Below are positions 36,899-48,600 of a stretch of 50,454 nt of DNA, one piece after another (position 1 is the first letter of the stretch; each line of letters starts with the position of its first letter). The stretch lies in NCBI GenBank assembly GCA_030560485.1, contig JAKTTS010000046.1, positions 1 through 50,454 on the forward strand, read 5' to 3'. This stretch comes from Ascoidea tarda (nom. inval.) (taxonomy: Eukaryota > Ascomycota > Saccharomycetes > Ascoideales > Ascoideaceae). Below the pieces are notes generated by a model. It was not told where the DNA came from. It ran no database searches and saw only the letters and a list, made by a program, of their open reading frames with translations. Position numbers and translations under genes: made by a program.

Positions 36899-37113
36899 TG
36901 TTGATGAGAAATTATAAAGATGAACATAAACAGAAACTACTTGTTTAATTATCATTTGATAACTAAATACACGTTATCCAATACTCTACAACTTATATAT
37001 TTTGTCCTTCACACTAAATATTTTTTGTTGATATTTTTTTTTCTTGAAGCAATTTATTTAATCATTCTAATTTCATGCGCTTAATTTTAATTGTTGCTAT
37101 TAATTGTAAAACA
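36899..37113 (+). repeat. 5' LTR of CopA-8
   Basis: Starts TGTTGATGAGAAATTATAAA and contains ACACGTTATCCAATACTCTA and CTTATATATTTTGTCCTTCA, matching the CopA core. It ends ...AAAACA just before the likely Gag ATG at 37115. Confidence 0.72.
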
Positions 37114-40100
37114 AATGAAAGAAGTTATAAGCAAAATCTTGTCTGCTATCTTGCATGATTGGAAAACATTGCGCAATAAAACCAACCTCACTATCTTGGC
37201 TTCAGTTCTCACTCTCAACGCCGCCCAAGATGGTGTTGTATCTGAGAGATTTTTAGAATATGGTATTGTTTTATATGATAACACCGAAGCCGAAAAAGCT
37301 ACTATCCCGATAAATTGCATCGTTTAAGCGCCTGTTATTGAGAGACCGCCCTCTGCTGCTTTGGAAAACAGCCTATACAACAGCTGTTACGATCATCAGA
37401 TACACGTTAAACATGAGAAACAATCGGAAACATTGTATTCAATACTGCCCTTTATGATGGATGGATTATTAGCCAGTAGTTGCAGAAGAAAGCCGCTTAG
37501 CTCTAAAAAAACCTTTCAAAATTCTTTTTCGTGCATTTCTGATCAATAAATCTAAATTTTTAACCAGTAATCAAGTTGGTTGTATATTCTATTTTTTTTC
37601 TATCTCTGATAAAAATTAATGAGAAATAATCATCAAATATTTTGCAGATCAAGAAAAAATTACAGCATCCCATTTTTGAGTAATTGGGAATCATCTAGAA
37701 AATGATTTGTTAGATGCTGTTTAATCACCAAAACGTCTCGTTGTTTCGGGCTTTTCTACTTTGTTGCTTAAAAGGCTAACAAGCACTAAAGCTGAAAAGT
37801 TTGAAAAAAACAATCTGTGACCAATACCGTCAAAGAAGACATTCTGCGGCGAGTTTGTCAACTCCTTCACTAGTCGGTAAACAAAATAAAAAAAAATTGA
37901 TTATAATCGTTGCGATGATGTACTTGCGAATTAGAAATGAAAGGCTAAATTCTGATTTTCTAAAGCTCTATTTTAATTCTGTTGTCTGTTAACATATTTG
38001 TAGAGAACAAAAAATGGTTGAATTGCTCTATACTAATGTATTCTGAAATAACTAGTGTTTAAAACCGAAAATTTTTGTCAAGACCAATATAATTGTTTAG
38101 TTTTCAAATGGAGAAAAATTAAAAACAATCCAATATGCTCCAAGTGCAGCAAATTAACTGTCTATTTGCTGAGCACAACAACCTGCCCCAAGTTCACATT
38201 TTATAATGATTATGTTTATGATCAGAATTATTTAGTTGGTCGCAACACTGGCAATTGTATACCAACGCAGTTTTACAGTTAAAGACAAAACCAATAGTGC
38301 TGTTTCATATTATGATTTCTTTGCTCATCCACAAAACGTGCTCGGCTGAAAGATGCAAAACAAAAAAATGTACAATAAATGCGACGGACAATGCAATATT
38401 CGTTTGAATCGAATCAATCAAAAATCTTTAAGATATTTTTTTCCAAGTGCATAAAACCCATTTTTCGAATAGTATTTATCGATATCGTTCGTCATATTGA
38501 AACAACGGCTGATGACAAAATTCTGCTTTATTTAATAGTTGCTAATGATTATCTCACGTTTGTGCTAGCTACTCTATTGAAAAATTGGGGGGTTTTGTTT
38601 TGAAATCTAATGTATTATTTGACGATTTTTTTTATTTATTTGCCAAAGAAGTTATTAAAATGAAGATTAAAAAGTAGCTTGCAACAAAACAGTTTACAAA
38701 TTTCTGTTTCGCTAATGATTTCAAGCATGAGATGTCAGTCCCTCATCAGTTATGTGAAAATAGATTCGCATAAAATTCCAAAACCCTATTACTTAAAAAT
38801 AGACAGCAGTGCCAGTAAGCAGTGATGTTCCTAATAATTAATGAAATGAAGTCGTACAATTTGAGAGATATTTTTTAAATTTGATTTCACAGACTTGTGG
38901 ACTGAAAGTTAATGAATCAAAGATAATGTTCCTTGGTAAAAAAAGTAGTAATAAAAAAGGCAAACTGTTTGGTTTTGCAGTGTTTGTAATATTTTTCATG
39001 AATAATCGTGTATTTAGTTTGCCCAATAGATTTTTCATTTGCTGTTTTAAATGTCGCGATGAACAGAAATAGGTTTTCAGAGCTCACAATGTTAATAATG
39101 ATTCTGTGGCTGTTGCTTCTCAATGTCGTTGTGATGATTTATGAATATCATTTAAAAATAGGCTTTTTATTTCTGCTGGAAATGATAGTCTCAGCCGCCG
39201 GCGTTACTCAACTTTCATATGATGGTACAGGTAAAAAATCTATTTTCGTGAATAAAAACCTGTTACTAGCACTATCAAAAAAAAAATGCATTTAAAATGT
39301 AAAGTCATTAATTAATATGTTTTCTGATCATGATGATAAGGATGGTGTCATTATTGATAAAACGAATTTTTTGGATGCCACAAATAATTTTGAAAGGAAA
39401 CATTCTTATGCAACTTTTTATTAAGAAGCCAATTTACTGGTTGGCAAATTAAATTTGATCGACCGATTTCACGATGGATATAAAATTACTAAAAGACCTT
39501 ATGGAAAAACCGCCGCTATTGATAATATTTTTGAATAGTAACCACTAAAATAAAAAAAAATTTATCAAAACTTGAATTGTTTGTTTAGAATGTTGAAAGC
39601 ATTTGTGGGTGCCAAAATTAGGAACCTTAATATTAATATTTTTATGTGAAATCCACTTTTTCTAAAAAGCTTTCCGCTATCATAGAAAACAACTAGTGTC
39701 TGCTGCTAAATGTTTTTCTCAGAAAAAGGCCCGGTGAATCTCAATGGGTGTTAGGCCACCAAAAATGGTCCAGTTTGTCAGTTCAAACAAACGAGGTTGG
39801 CCAAACAAAACAACAGCGGATTAAAGGGATTGATAATAAAAAATAACATCACTCCAGTTGTTTGTTAATAAAGTGTTGAAATACTATTTGCTTTTGCTGC
39901 TTTTAAGTCATATGTTGCTTATCAAATGGATGTCACTACTGCTTTTTATCAAAGTAATAATGATAAAACAGGTTTCATCATTCGGCCACTACGTTTTGAT
40001 GTTGATCCTGAATCATCTCAAAGTAGAAGTTGAAATAAATTTGTCTGCAGACAAAACCGGTGATTTTTTTATTTGTAATATACGATGGTAGATGCTATAT

Positions 40101-41338
40101 TCCACATTACGTATAAAATGGCAATGCTTAAACTAAATGTGCTAATTTTAATTAATCTGAAAAGTGACTGTATTTTGCGACCATATTTCCAGGATGTTAT
40201 TAATTTTGTATTCATTTATTAAAAATACTATTACTGTTAAAAAATTTATATTACCCGAACTGAATAATGAAAGATGTGCGTCTATTTTACTGCAAGGTTT
40301 CAAGGCCTGAAAATAACTAATAAACAAAAAATTTTTGAGGTACCAATGGAAAGCCATATATTCCAGACGATGGCATAATATTAAATGTAAAACCTCAAGG
40401 GTAGCTTACAAAAATAGTAGTCAACTCTGACAACATTTGTATGGCGCAACAAACAAAAATGACATTTTATAAAAATGCAATTTTATATTGCCTAATTATT
40501 TGCATGTTATTTGATTGCTAGTTTTCTGAATTTGACATAATATTTTTCGTTGCATTATTCAGTAGTTAATAACAAAAGCCCTTAAATGAAAATCACGTTT
40601 TGCTAATTTTGCTTTAAAATATTTGAAATCAAACCACATCGAAGTTCAATATGATATTAGTCTGGCAGTTAATGAAAGTGGCTATTGACAAAGTGATATG
40701 GCTGGTAACATTATAAGCCGGAAATGGCTTGGTGGGTGTGTTTCAAAATTTTTCATCAATTGATGCATAGTGGCTGGAAGCTCTAATAATCAAATGTCGT
40801 TCTCATTTTTGAGCCGCAAAGCAAAATAGGTTGTTTTCACTAGGGCTTTGAAATTGATCTTTTTTATCACACATCTTCCATTTTATATAAAAGTTAAAGT
40901 GGTAAGAACAATTACATATTCTGATGCTAACTCTGGTGTTTATTTAAATAAGAACTCAAATAATCATACAAATTAAGGTCAAATATTTATTGTTTATCAT
41001 TTTTTTTGTGGTCATACTCGTTTTGTTTTTAATTTATTATGAGTCGACACAACAGTCAATCTTCAGCCAAAATAACTAAATTTCTTGTTTCTACGACAGT
41101 TTTCTAGGGTAGTTAATATTTCATTTAAATTGATTGATGAATTTTGATACAACCGATTGCAGTTTGTTGTGGGGCATTTGTCAATAGTGAAATTAATTTT
41201 TTTGATTTATTCTTCAGTTTTTATTTATTGGTTTTTATTTGACCGGCAAGTGGTTGGGCTGTCAAACGGTACGCGACTCAGCAGTTGGTGATCGCAGAGA
41301 AAATAGAGCTAGATATGCCATGTGCGATTACAAAAAGT

Positions 41339-41555
41339 TGTTGAAACGTGTCTTGTAAACACGGCCAATACAAACTCGTTATGTTTGATTAGCATGTGTT
41401 GTCGCAAGACATGTTATGTGATATTCTACGTTTTGAATATTTGATTCTTCCCTTGTATTTTATTTTGGTTTGTATTCCTATTTTTAAAAACGAAGTATTT
41501 ATTTATCTTATTATCATTTAATCAATTTCATTTGATTTTATTATTTATGAACCGG
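41339..41555 (+). repeat. 3' LTR of CopA-8
   Basis: Starts TGTTGAAACGTGTCTTGTAA and includes GTGATATTCTACGTTTTGAA and TTGATTCTTCCCTTGTATTT in CopA order. The end is approximate. Confidence 0.72.
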
Positions 41556-41770
41556 TTTTAACCATTTTATTCTGGTTAATCAAATGTTAGTAAAAATCAT
41601 TTTATTAAATGATATGCATGGACAAAAATTAATTTTTACCAATAATATTATCCATGTTCAGATGAGGTACCTAAAATTATTGAATATTTTTGATTTCTCA
41701 ATTTAATTGGATTAATAAGTTCAAAAGTTAAAAAAGAAGGAAAATCATTTGAAAACAAAATTTTAGAATA

Positions 41771-43560
41771 ATGGTGAATGAAATCAAATTGTTTTTGCCG
41801 AGCACTCTGAATACAAATTCCGTGCTAACAAACTACTATTTTTGGTCAAAATTATTAAATATAATATTATATTTCAACATTTTTTTTGAGTGGAACATTA
41901 GTTTCTTTTACCATATATTTTTTATCTGCTGCCCATCTAGTATATCAATACGTTTTCTTGACAGGTCTTCATTTTTTTAACTATTGCACGAATATTGCTT
42001 GGCAAAACCAGAACAATTGCAGGCTTCATCACCAAACCCAAATAAAAAAATTGATTTTTGCGCAATTGGGATTCCTGTCAAACCAACGGTTATTAATAAT
42101 AGAAACTGTAGCAGTGATGATTGTACAATAAATAGTAAAAATGGTTACTTAACAGTGACAAATCATAACTATTTTTATTGTCATCAAATAACTAATCACA
42201 TGTTGTTTTGTTATTTACAAAACAAAAGTATATTTCACTAACTGAAAAAATAAAAAGTCTTTATATTTTCAAAAATATTTAAATGAGCTAAACAGCTGTG
42301 GCTCCTACAGTAATTTATTTTTTCATATTGATACACTTTAAATTTTCCCTACTTGACTTAATACCAATAAATGATCAAAAAAATTTGACAGAAATTTGAT
42401 TTTATTTGTTAACCAATTTCGTTGAAATCAAACCGGCTCAAACTATACATCATTCAGAACAAAGAAAACTCAGTTTTACTGTTATTACCAATGCAGACTT
42501 TGCAACAGATATCGAATCCAGAAAAAGTCAAATTGGCTATTTCACATCATTAAATGATAATTTACTTTTATTGTCATTAATAAAACAACTGCAAGACGAT
42601 TAATCATCAACAAAAATAAATACATTGCATTAACAAAAACAATCAAATGTGAATTTTTTTTCATAAAACATTTTAAAATAGTAAAATGATCAATTAAGTA
42701 TATCAATCGTTTTGATGAAAATTCATCATTTTTTACACTTTCAGTCTATCGATAGAATCACAAACGATCGAAACATCTTTCTATAAACTATCATTATACA
42801 GGACCTCTAGTGTGTCATAAATGATGAACTTTCAATATATCGATGGCGAAAACAATATTTTTGATTTAATTACCAGATTAGGAATAAAATCATTTTTTGA
42901 AACGGAATTGAAATTTTAAAATATTTTTTTTGTAAACTGAAATTTTAATTTTGGTTAATTAAATTTTTGAATAAGGTATCAGAAATGATAAATAGTTTGA
43001 ATGTTTTTTTTCCATTCATTTAACTACTTGAATTATATTCAATTTCTATCTGTAACTTCTTGAAAGCATTGCTCTATTTTTTTCAAGCTCTATTGTATTC
43101 ATTAACAATTTTTTGCAAATTAAAAAAATAAGCGGGATTGTTTGCAGTCATTTGAGCCGCATTCAATTTTCAGTGCTACGTCTTAATCTCAATCACATCA
43201 TTTCAACTTTATTTGGAGCCACAACTACAATTATTATTATTTATGCGGTCAACTATCCACTTATTATAAAATAGTCATTAACAAATAATTGCAGCACTGC
43301 CTAACTTAATTTAAAAGTTTTTAAATTTTTTTACAATTGAGGACTTTGTTTTGATGCGCAAACAATACATAATGACATCAATTTTTTTTATGTACTTTAC
43401 ATAATTAACATAGCAATCTAATTAATTATTATTAATAGTATTAACTAACAGATACACATTGAACTGAAAATCATACCCACTCAATTGATCAATAATTTCA
43501 CGCCATAAATAAAAACACACTGATTGCTTTAACTTAGTAATAAATCAATCATTTCAGGCT
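41771..43560 (+). mobile_element. CopB-1: partial copia fossil of a second family
   Basis: A Gag-like piece (41771-42241, NSVLTNYYFWSKLLNIIL and a zinc-knuckle-like FYCHQITNHMLFC) is followed at once by RNase H (about 42406-42920, NADFATDIESRKSQIGYF, then a KRSKHL..NYHY stretch and DLITRL). The 3' LTR is at about 42990-43560. Integrase and reverse transcriptase are absent. Whether the Gag-like piece belongs to the same element as the RNase H is not certain. Confidence 0.65.
42990..43560 (+). repeat. 3' LTR of CopB-1
   Basis: About 570 bp. It shares ordered blocks (GAGCCGCATTCAATTTTCAG, AACAAATAATTGCAGCACTG, ACTCAATTGATCAATAATTT) with the inverted copy at 45450-46070 and with the copy at 46600-47150. 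These define the long CopB LTR, unrelated to the CopA LTR. Confidence 0.65.
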
Positions 43561-46070
43561 TTTACTAAGAAAAGTATTTTTGTTGTTGAAGGGCATGCAG
43601 TTGTGTCAAAATATTGAATGGCGGAGTCCAACATTCCAATAACTTTTAAAAATTTTTGCATCAGTTAGAAATTGTTTCATTATCATTTCAATTTGTTTGT
43701 TCAAAGGGTTTTTTTTGCCATGTTAAAATAATGAATCCGGTGATGTTAGTTTATAGATTAAATTTTTATTTATGCAATATTCTTGTTACTTTTCAGGTTT
43801 CAGATTTTTGCTAAAACAAGTGAAACATGATATTTTGATGATTTTCATGAATAAATTTGTCTAAATTTTCAATGGTTTAATTAATTTTCTTCAAGCTTTT
43901 GCGTTAAACATTAAAGCCTGACGAAAAAAAAAATTGGACTGATTTTCTGTTGCAATAAGACCATAGAACTGATTAGTTAGTTTTACCAGGGCAGGAAAAA
44001 ACATATTCACCATTTTGAATATTTATGGAATTGCTTATATTTAAATTTTTTTTGCCAGCTATGCTCGAAATAAAGAAAATTGTTCCACAATCATCAAACG
44101 TAATTTTTATTTGTGATTTGGAGTAATCTCAATTGGATAATAATTTTATTTGGCCAATTGAGTAATGTCCATGATTTTCACCAAATTATTTTATAGGGTT
44201 TTTAACATTCAACAGAAAATTTTTTTGAACATTAATTAAACTGCACAATCATAATTCGTTTAGTTTAACATTTGGTGAAATTAGTTTGTCGTTTTCAAAA
44301 ATAGTCATTTTTGAGTTGCTGAATTTTTTTGACTATCCACTCTCCCGCAATTTTGGTGAACTGATTATATTTTGAAAACGATTTGTCACAACCGTGGCAT
44401 TGTTTATTGTGAGAGAAATGTTTTGAACAGGTTTTTCGACATGGTAAATATTGTCACCATTGGAGTTTTTAATAACAGTGGTTGTTCGTTTTATATCACT
44501 AATTATTCTAGCATCATCGACAACAAGAATAGTTGGACCTGAGTTTAAAACAAATTTATTTTGAAAAAATTCATTTTGATAATTGATTTTTTGGGCATGA
44601 TTTGATTTATCAAAGTAAACGTCATGGTCAATTGAACATTCAAGTGATGGAACATTTTTTCAATAAACTCAACAAAACGTGGTTTATCTAGTTTAGTTAG
44701 AATTTTGCTAAATTTCTCCATTAAACTGCAATTGCAGCGCTAAATTTTATGTAATAGCAAATTTCAATCTTTGTTATCGGACTTGTTTTTTAATTTAAAA
44801 ATTTTATTAGCAAGTAATCATTTTGGTTTTTAGTCACAAATATCTTTTACAGTATCATTGATTGATAGGTAGTTGACTTAGATGTGATTTAAATAGAGTT
44901 ACCACTTGAAAAATTTGCTTTGAGATAGTTAGCAACATTTTAAGGTTTTATTTTTAACACCACAACAGTACATGCAATTGAGCTAAAATAGTCAAAATGG
45001 GCAGTAAATAATGTAATTTATTTGAGAAATAATTTGTCATTTAAAACCATCATTTTCGAATTTATAGCAGACTTTATTAGTTTGATTTTATCAAAATTTT
45101 TCAAATCTCAAAAACTGCTGCTAATTTAAAAACCCATTCAAAGATTATCGTCATCATTACATTTTCTAAAAATATGAACAGGAAATCGCTGCAGCAATAA
45201 AATTTTTAACAATACCAGCAGAACGACGACGAATTCAGTTAACATCAATAGAATTTTGAAAACTATCACTTTCATACTTCTCAGTATCAGTGTCGTATGA
45301 TAAATATTTGACAAGCAAAGCTTTTAAAAGCGGCCATTGGTCCCATCATTAAATTGGGTGCATTTAGCAGCATCAGTTGAAAACATAATTTTTTTATAGT
45401 AATTGTGGCCAATGTTCTACAAAAGATTGAAATAAAGAATTGTGGAAAAAAAAAATTGAAAACCTGTAATAACTTATGAAGATAAATTAATTACAAATTG
45501 AAACAATCAGAATGTAATTAGTTATTCAGTGTTGTTATTGATAAACTGGATAAGCTGAGCTTTGGGATTAATTGGTATGGCTAAAATAATGATATTAATA
45601 TCTATTAATTCAAAAGTTTAACTAATTTTATATAATATAAAAAGAAAAGTGATGTGAATATATATTTTATGAGAAACGATTGAAAGTCTTTTATTGTGAA
45701 AAGAAATCAAAAGTGTGTGAATAAAGTGAGGCAGTGCTTCAGCAATTTAAAAATTACCATTTGATAATAATTGGATAGACAATTGAATAATTAATAATGA
45801 AATTACTTGTGCCACTAGTTAAATTTTGAGTAATGTTATAAACATTGGAATAAAGCAATTCACATAAAATACTTTTTAGATAACCGAACACATTGCGGCT
45901 TATTGACACAATTTTAAACAAGTTTTAAATGAGAGTAATGAAAATTAAAAAAAATATAAAAATGCCCATAAAAAATTACAAATAAATAATAAATGTAATT
46001 GAAGTAAATGAATGGCAGAAAAATAGCATTCTAATTTTTTAATACTCATTCGTAGTGATTGATTCGTGTT
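43561..46070 (-). mobile_element. CopB-2: 3'-truncated copia fossil
   Basis: Minus-strand order: 5' LTR (about 45450-46070), Gag (about 44700-45400, TQFNDGTNG), protease (about 44270-44620, FVLNSGPTILVV), pre-integrase (about 43960-44170) and the end of integrase (about 43600-43720, TDAKIFKSYWNVGLRH). It stops at the outer edge of the CopB-1 LTR. Reverse transcriptase and RNase H are missing. Many breaks. Confidence 0.7.
45450..46070 (-). repeat. 5' LTR of CopB-2
   Basis: On the plus strand it shows ATTGAAACAATCAGAATGTA, GCTTTGGGATTAATTGGTAT and GTGAGGCAGTGCTTCAGCAA, the inverted forms of blocks in the CopB LTRs at 42990 and 46600. Ends are approximate. Confidence 0.62.
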
Positions 46071-46089
46071 GCCTATTTAATAATGCTAT

Positions 46090-46570
46090 TATTCACGAGT
46101 GTGATTGTCTTCAAATCTATATAACAGAAAAAAGAGAAGTTGCAATGTTTTCATTGGTTTTGAAAACCAATAGAAAATTCTCAACTGTAATGAAAATGTG
46201 ATAATGTGTAAATAAGGTGATGAACCACTGTAATTAATTGTAAATGACTATTAAATATTATTTGGATAATTAAATGCGTGATTGATCATCATTGTAGTTG
46301 AACCAATAAATATAGTTAGAATGATGTGATTAATATTGAGAATTATCATTTGACATTAAATTCGACTCAAATGATTGACCACAATGCCGTTTATTGATAA
46401 ATTGCAACTGGTTGTAAATTGATGTAACAATCATTTAGGTTTGTATTGGAATGTTCTTAAAACATCAAAAACAAGTAATGAATGTGATTGAAGTAGTCGA
46501 ATGGAAGAAGAAATGACATCTTGATTATTTATTATCTTTCACACTTGAAATCTTTTTAAAGTTATGTAAC
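46090..46570 (-). repeat. Extra CopB LTR, minus orientation
   Basis: A partial CopB LTR in the same orientation as the one at 45450. It shares GTAAATGACTATTAAATATT, GATGTGATTAATATTGAGAA and the AATGTGATTGAAGTAGTCGA end. It is a solo LTR or a duplicated LTR of CopB-2; no internal sequence separates the two. Confidence 0.55.
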
Positions 46571-46599
46571 ATTTATTATATTTTGTTTGATTAACCTTT

Positions 46600-47150
46600 C
46601 AAAAGTCATTATCAATTTATTATTTTCTAATGGCACTGCTATATTTACTTTAACGTTTATTATATTCACTTATTAGTACTTGCAAGTAAGGCCAGTAAAC
46701 CAAATTTAGTTTGGTGATTAAGTCCGCATTTTATCTGAGATGGTGAGGCCCAATCTTAAATACATCATTCCAACTTTAACCATTAGTAGAATTACAATTA
46801 TTATACATTCCGTAGTCAAGTATCCAAATCTTATTAAATAATCATGTACAAATAATTGCTGACAGTTCTCATTTAATTTATTCCTTTTTACGAGTTTCTT
46901 AAAATTGAAAAATCTGCATTTATGTTCAAACAAAATAAAATCACCTCATTTTGTTATTTGTATTGCACATCCTTTTTATAACTATCGAATTTTTAAAAAT
47001 TAAAATGATTTACTACGCTATACCAATTGATCCTAAAGCTCAATTTAGTGAGTTCATCAATATTTTTAATGAATAACTCAATACATTTTGACTGTTTCAA
47101 TTGCCATAATAAATTAATCGCTTTAGACTATTACACAAAATGATCTAAAT
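46600..47150 (+). repeat. 5' LTR of CopB-3
   Basis: It carries TAAGTCCGCATTTTATCTGA, GTACAAATAATTGCTGACAG and CTATACCAATTGATCCTAAA, in the order seen in the CopB-1 LTR and inverted relative to the LTR at 45450. Confidence 0.62.
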
Positions 47151-47599
47151 GAATGACAATGCTATGGGTTTCACAATAATATATTCGATATTAATCATTC
47201 GTTCCCGATTTTTTCATCTCATGTCTGAACTCAAAATCAGTTCCAATATATTTACATTAAACTTCATTTTAATAATGAATTGGTTTAAAAAAAATCAAAT
47301 ATGTTAAGTTTTATTAATACTAATAGTAACATTGCTGTTGATTTTACTAAATTAATTGAAGCAAATATATTTCAAGTTTTTTTCCAACTATAAAAATAAT
47401 TTTTATTATAAAATTTTCGTAATATTTCAATTTTTGAAGATGTGAAGAAATCTTATTTTCATTCTTTTATTTTTCATGAATTCTATTTTTTAATTTAAGG
47501 TGTTACTTATTTTAAATTTAACAGATGTTATTGACATTATTGGTTATTGGCAATAAAATGGTTTTTTTAAATTTGATTAATTAGTTGATCTACAATTCT

Positions 47600-47990
47600 T
47601 TTTGGTTTTGTTATTCAAACTTCGTCACGACATTTAATTTAACATTTATTATATTTATTTAAAACTACCATTTAACTGGCACAATAAGCCGCACTTTGCG
47701 GGATGTATAATGACGCACTATATGCTGTGTACTAAGTGTCAACCTTGATGACATCTTTTGAGCCAGATCGGCAATCACTTCTACAGTAATTAAAATTTAT
47801 TCACTAAAATATGAAAATACTTGTAAACCGCAAGTTTTAATAATTCAAAACCTTTATCATCTCATTTTCAAAATTTTATTAAATTTTTACAATTGAGATC
47901 TTTGGACTGTTGATCAAACAAAGTAAAAAAACTTCATTTTTTTATTTTTAATCTATAAATATTAACAAAATAAAAATGAAAAGTACCAGT
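47600..47990 (+). repeat. 3' LTR of CopB-3 (partial)
   Basis: It contains CAATAAGCCGCACTTTGCGG and TTTTTACAATTGAGATCTTT, matching the CopB-1 LTR (TTTTTTTACAATTGAGGACT). It ends against the inverted LTR of CopB-4. Confidence 0.5.
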
Positions 47991-48600
47991 TTGAGAAAAT
48001 TGATAGATTATCAAATTAAAACAATCCGAATGTATTTTTTTATTGAGTAAAGTTATCAAATGACTTAATGTGGTGAACTTTAAAATTAGGTTTTATCGTT
48101 TAATAAATAATATTATTATTTAATAATAGGATAGTTAAAAACCCTAAATCAAATACAAAAAAAAATGTAATGTTCTTATTTATTGATTGACAAACACTAT
48201 ATAGTCGTCAATTTTAAAACTAAATTCGAAAGAATATCAATGAAATTAGGCAGAGGTGTGATTATGTGTAAATGACCATTTAATTATATTTAGATAGTTA
48301 AATGAATAATTAATAATAACTGTGATTGTACCACTAGACAAAATCTGAATGAGATAATTAGATTGAGGCTCAACCCCTGACATGGAATGCATATTAAATA
48401 ACCGCACAAAGTTCCGCTAATTTACTCAAATTTTAAATGGTTGTAAATAAATATAGTAAAGAAAAAAGTGTGTATAGCAATGATATTAAGAAATTAGAAA
48501 TAAATATGAGTTGAGATTAAAATAGTTTATGGAACAAGAAATAGCATTGAAATCATTAGATATCTTGATAACTTTTTTCAAACTGTAATTTGATATGATT
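47991..48600 (-). repeat. 3' LTR of CopB-4
   Basis: It shares AAAACAATCCGAATGTATTT, TGTAAATGACCATTTAATTA and AATAATTAATAATAACTGTG with the LTRs at 45450 and 46090, in the same orientation. Ends are approximate. Confidence 0.6.

Larger units (their letters stand above)
36899..41555 (+). mobile_element. CopA-8: full-length copia fossil
   Basis: About 4.65 kb, plus strand, LTRs at both ends. Gag is at about 37115-37330 (LEYGIVLYDNTEAEKATIPI), followed by Gag end and pre-integrase (37660-38280, YDQNYLVGRNTGN), integrase (about 38380-38760, TKQFTNFCFAND), the integrase tail (about 38880-39070), linker (39140-39540), reverse transcriptase (about 39840-40300) and RNase H (about 40560-40980). Many breaks. 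It shares long similar stretches with CopA-5 in the opposite orientation. Confidence 0.83.
46600..47990 (+). mobile_element. CopB-3: minimal LTR - RNase H tail - LTR fossil
   Basis: A plus-orientation CopB LTR (about 46600-47150) is followed by about 450 bp that resembles only the last part of copia RNase H (SNIAVDFTKLIEANIFQVFF at about 47328-47390). A second, partial plus-orientation LTR (about 47600-47990) follows. Almost the whole interior is gone. Broken. Confidence 0.58.
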
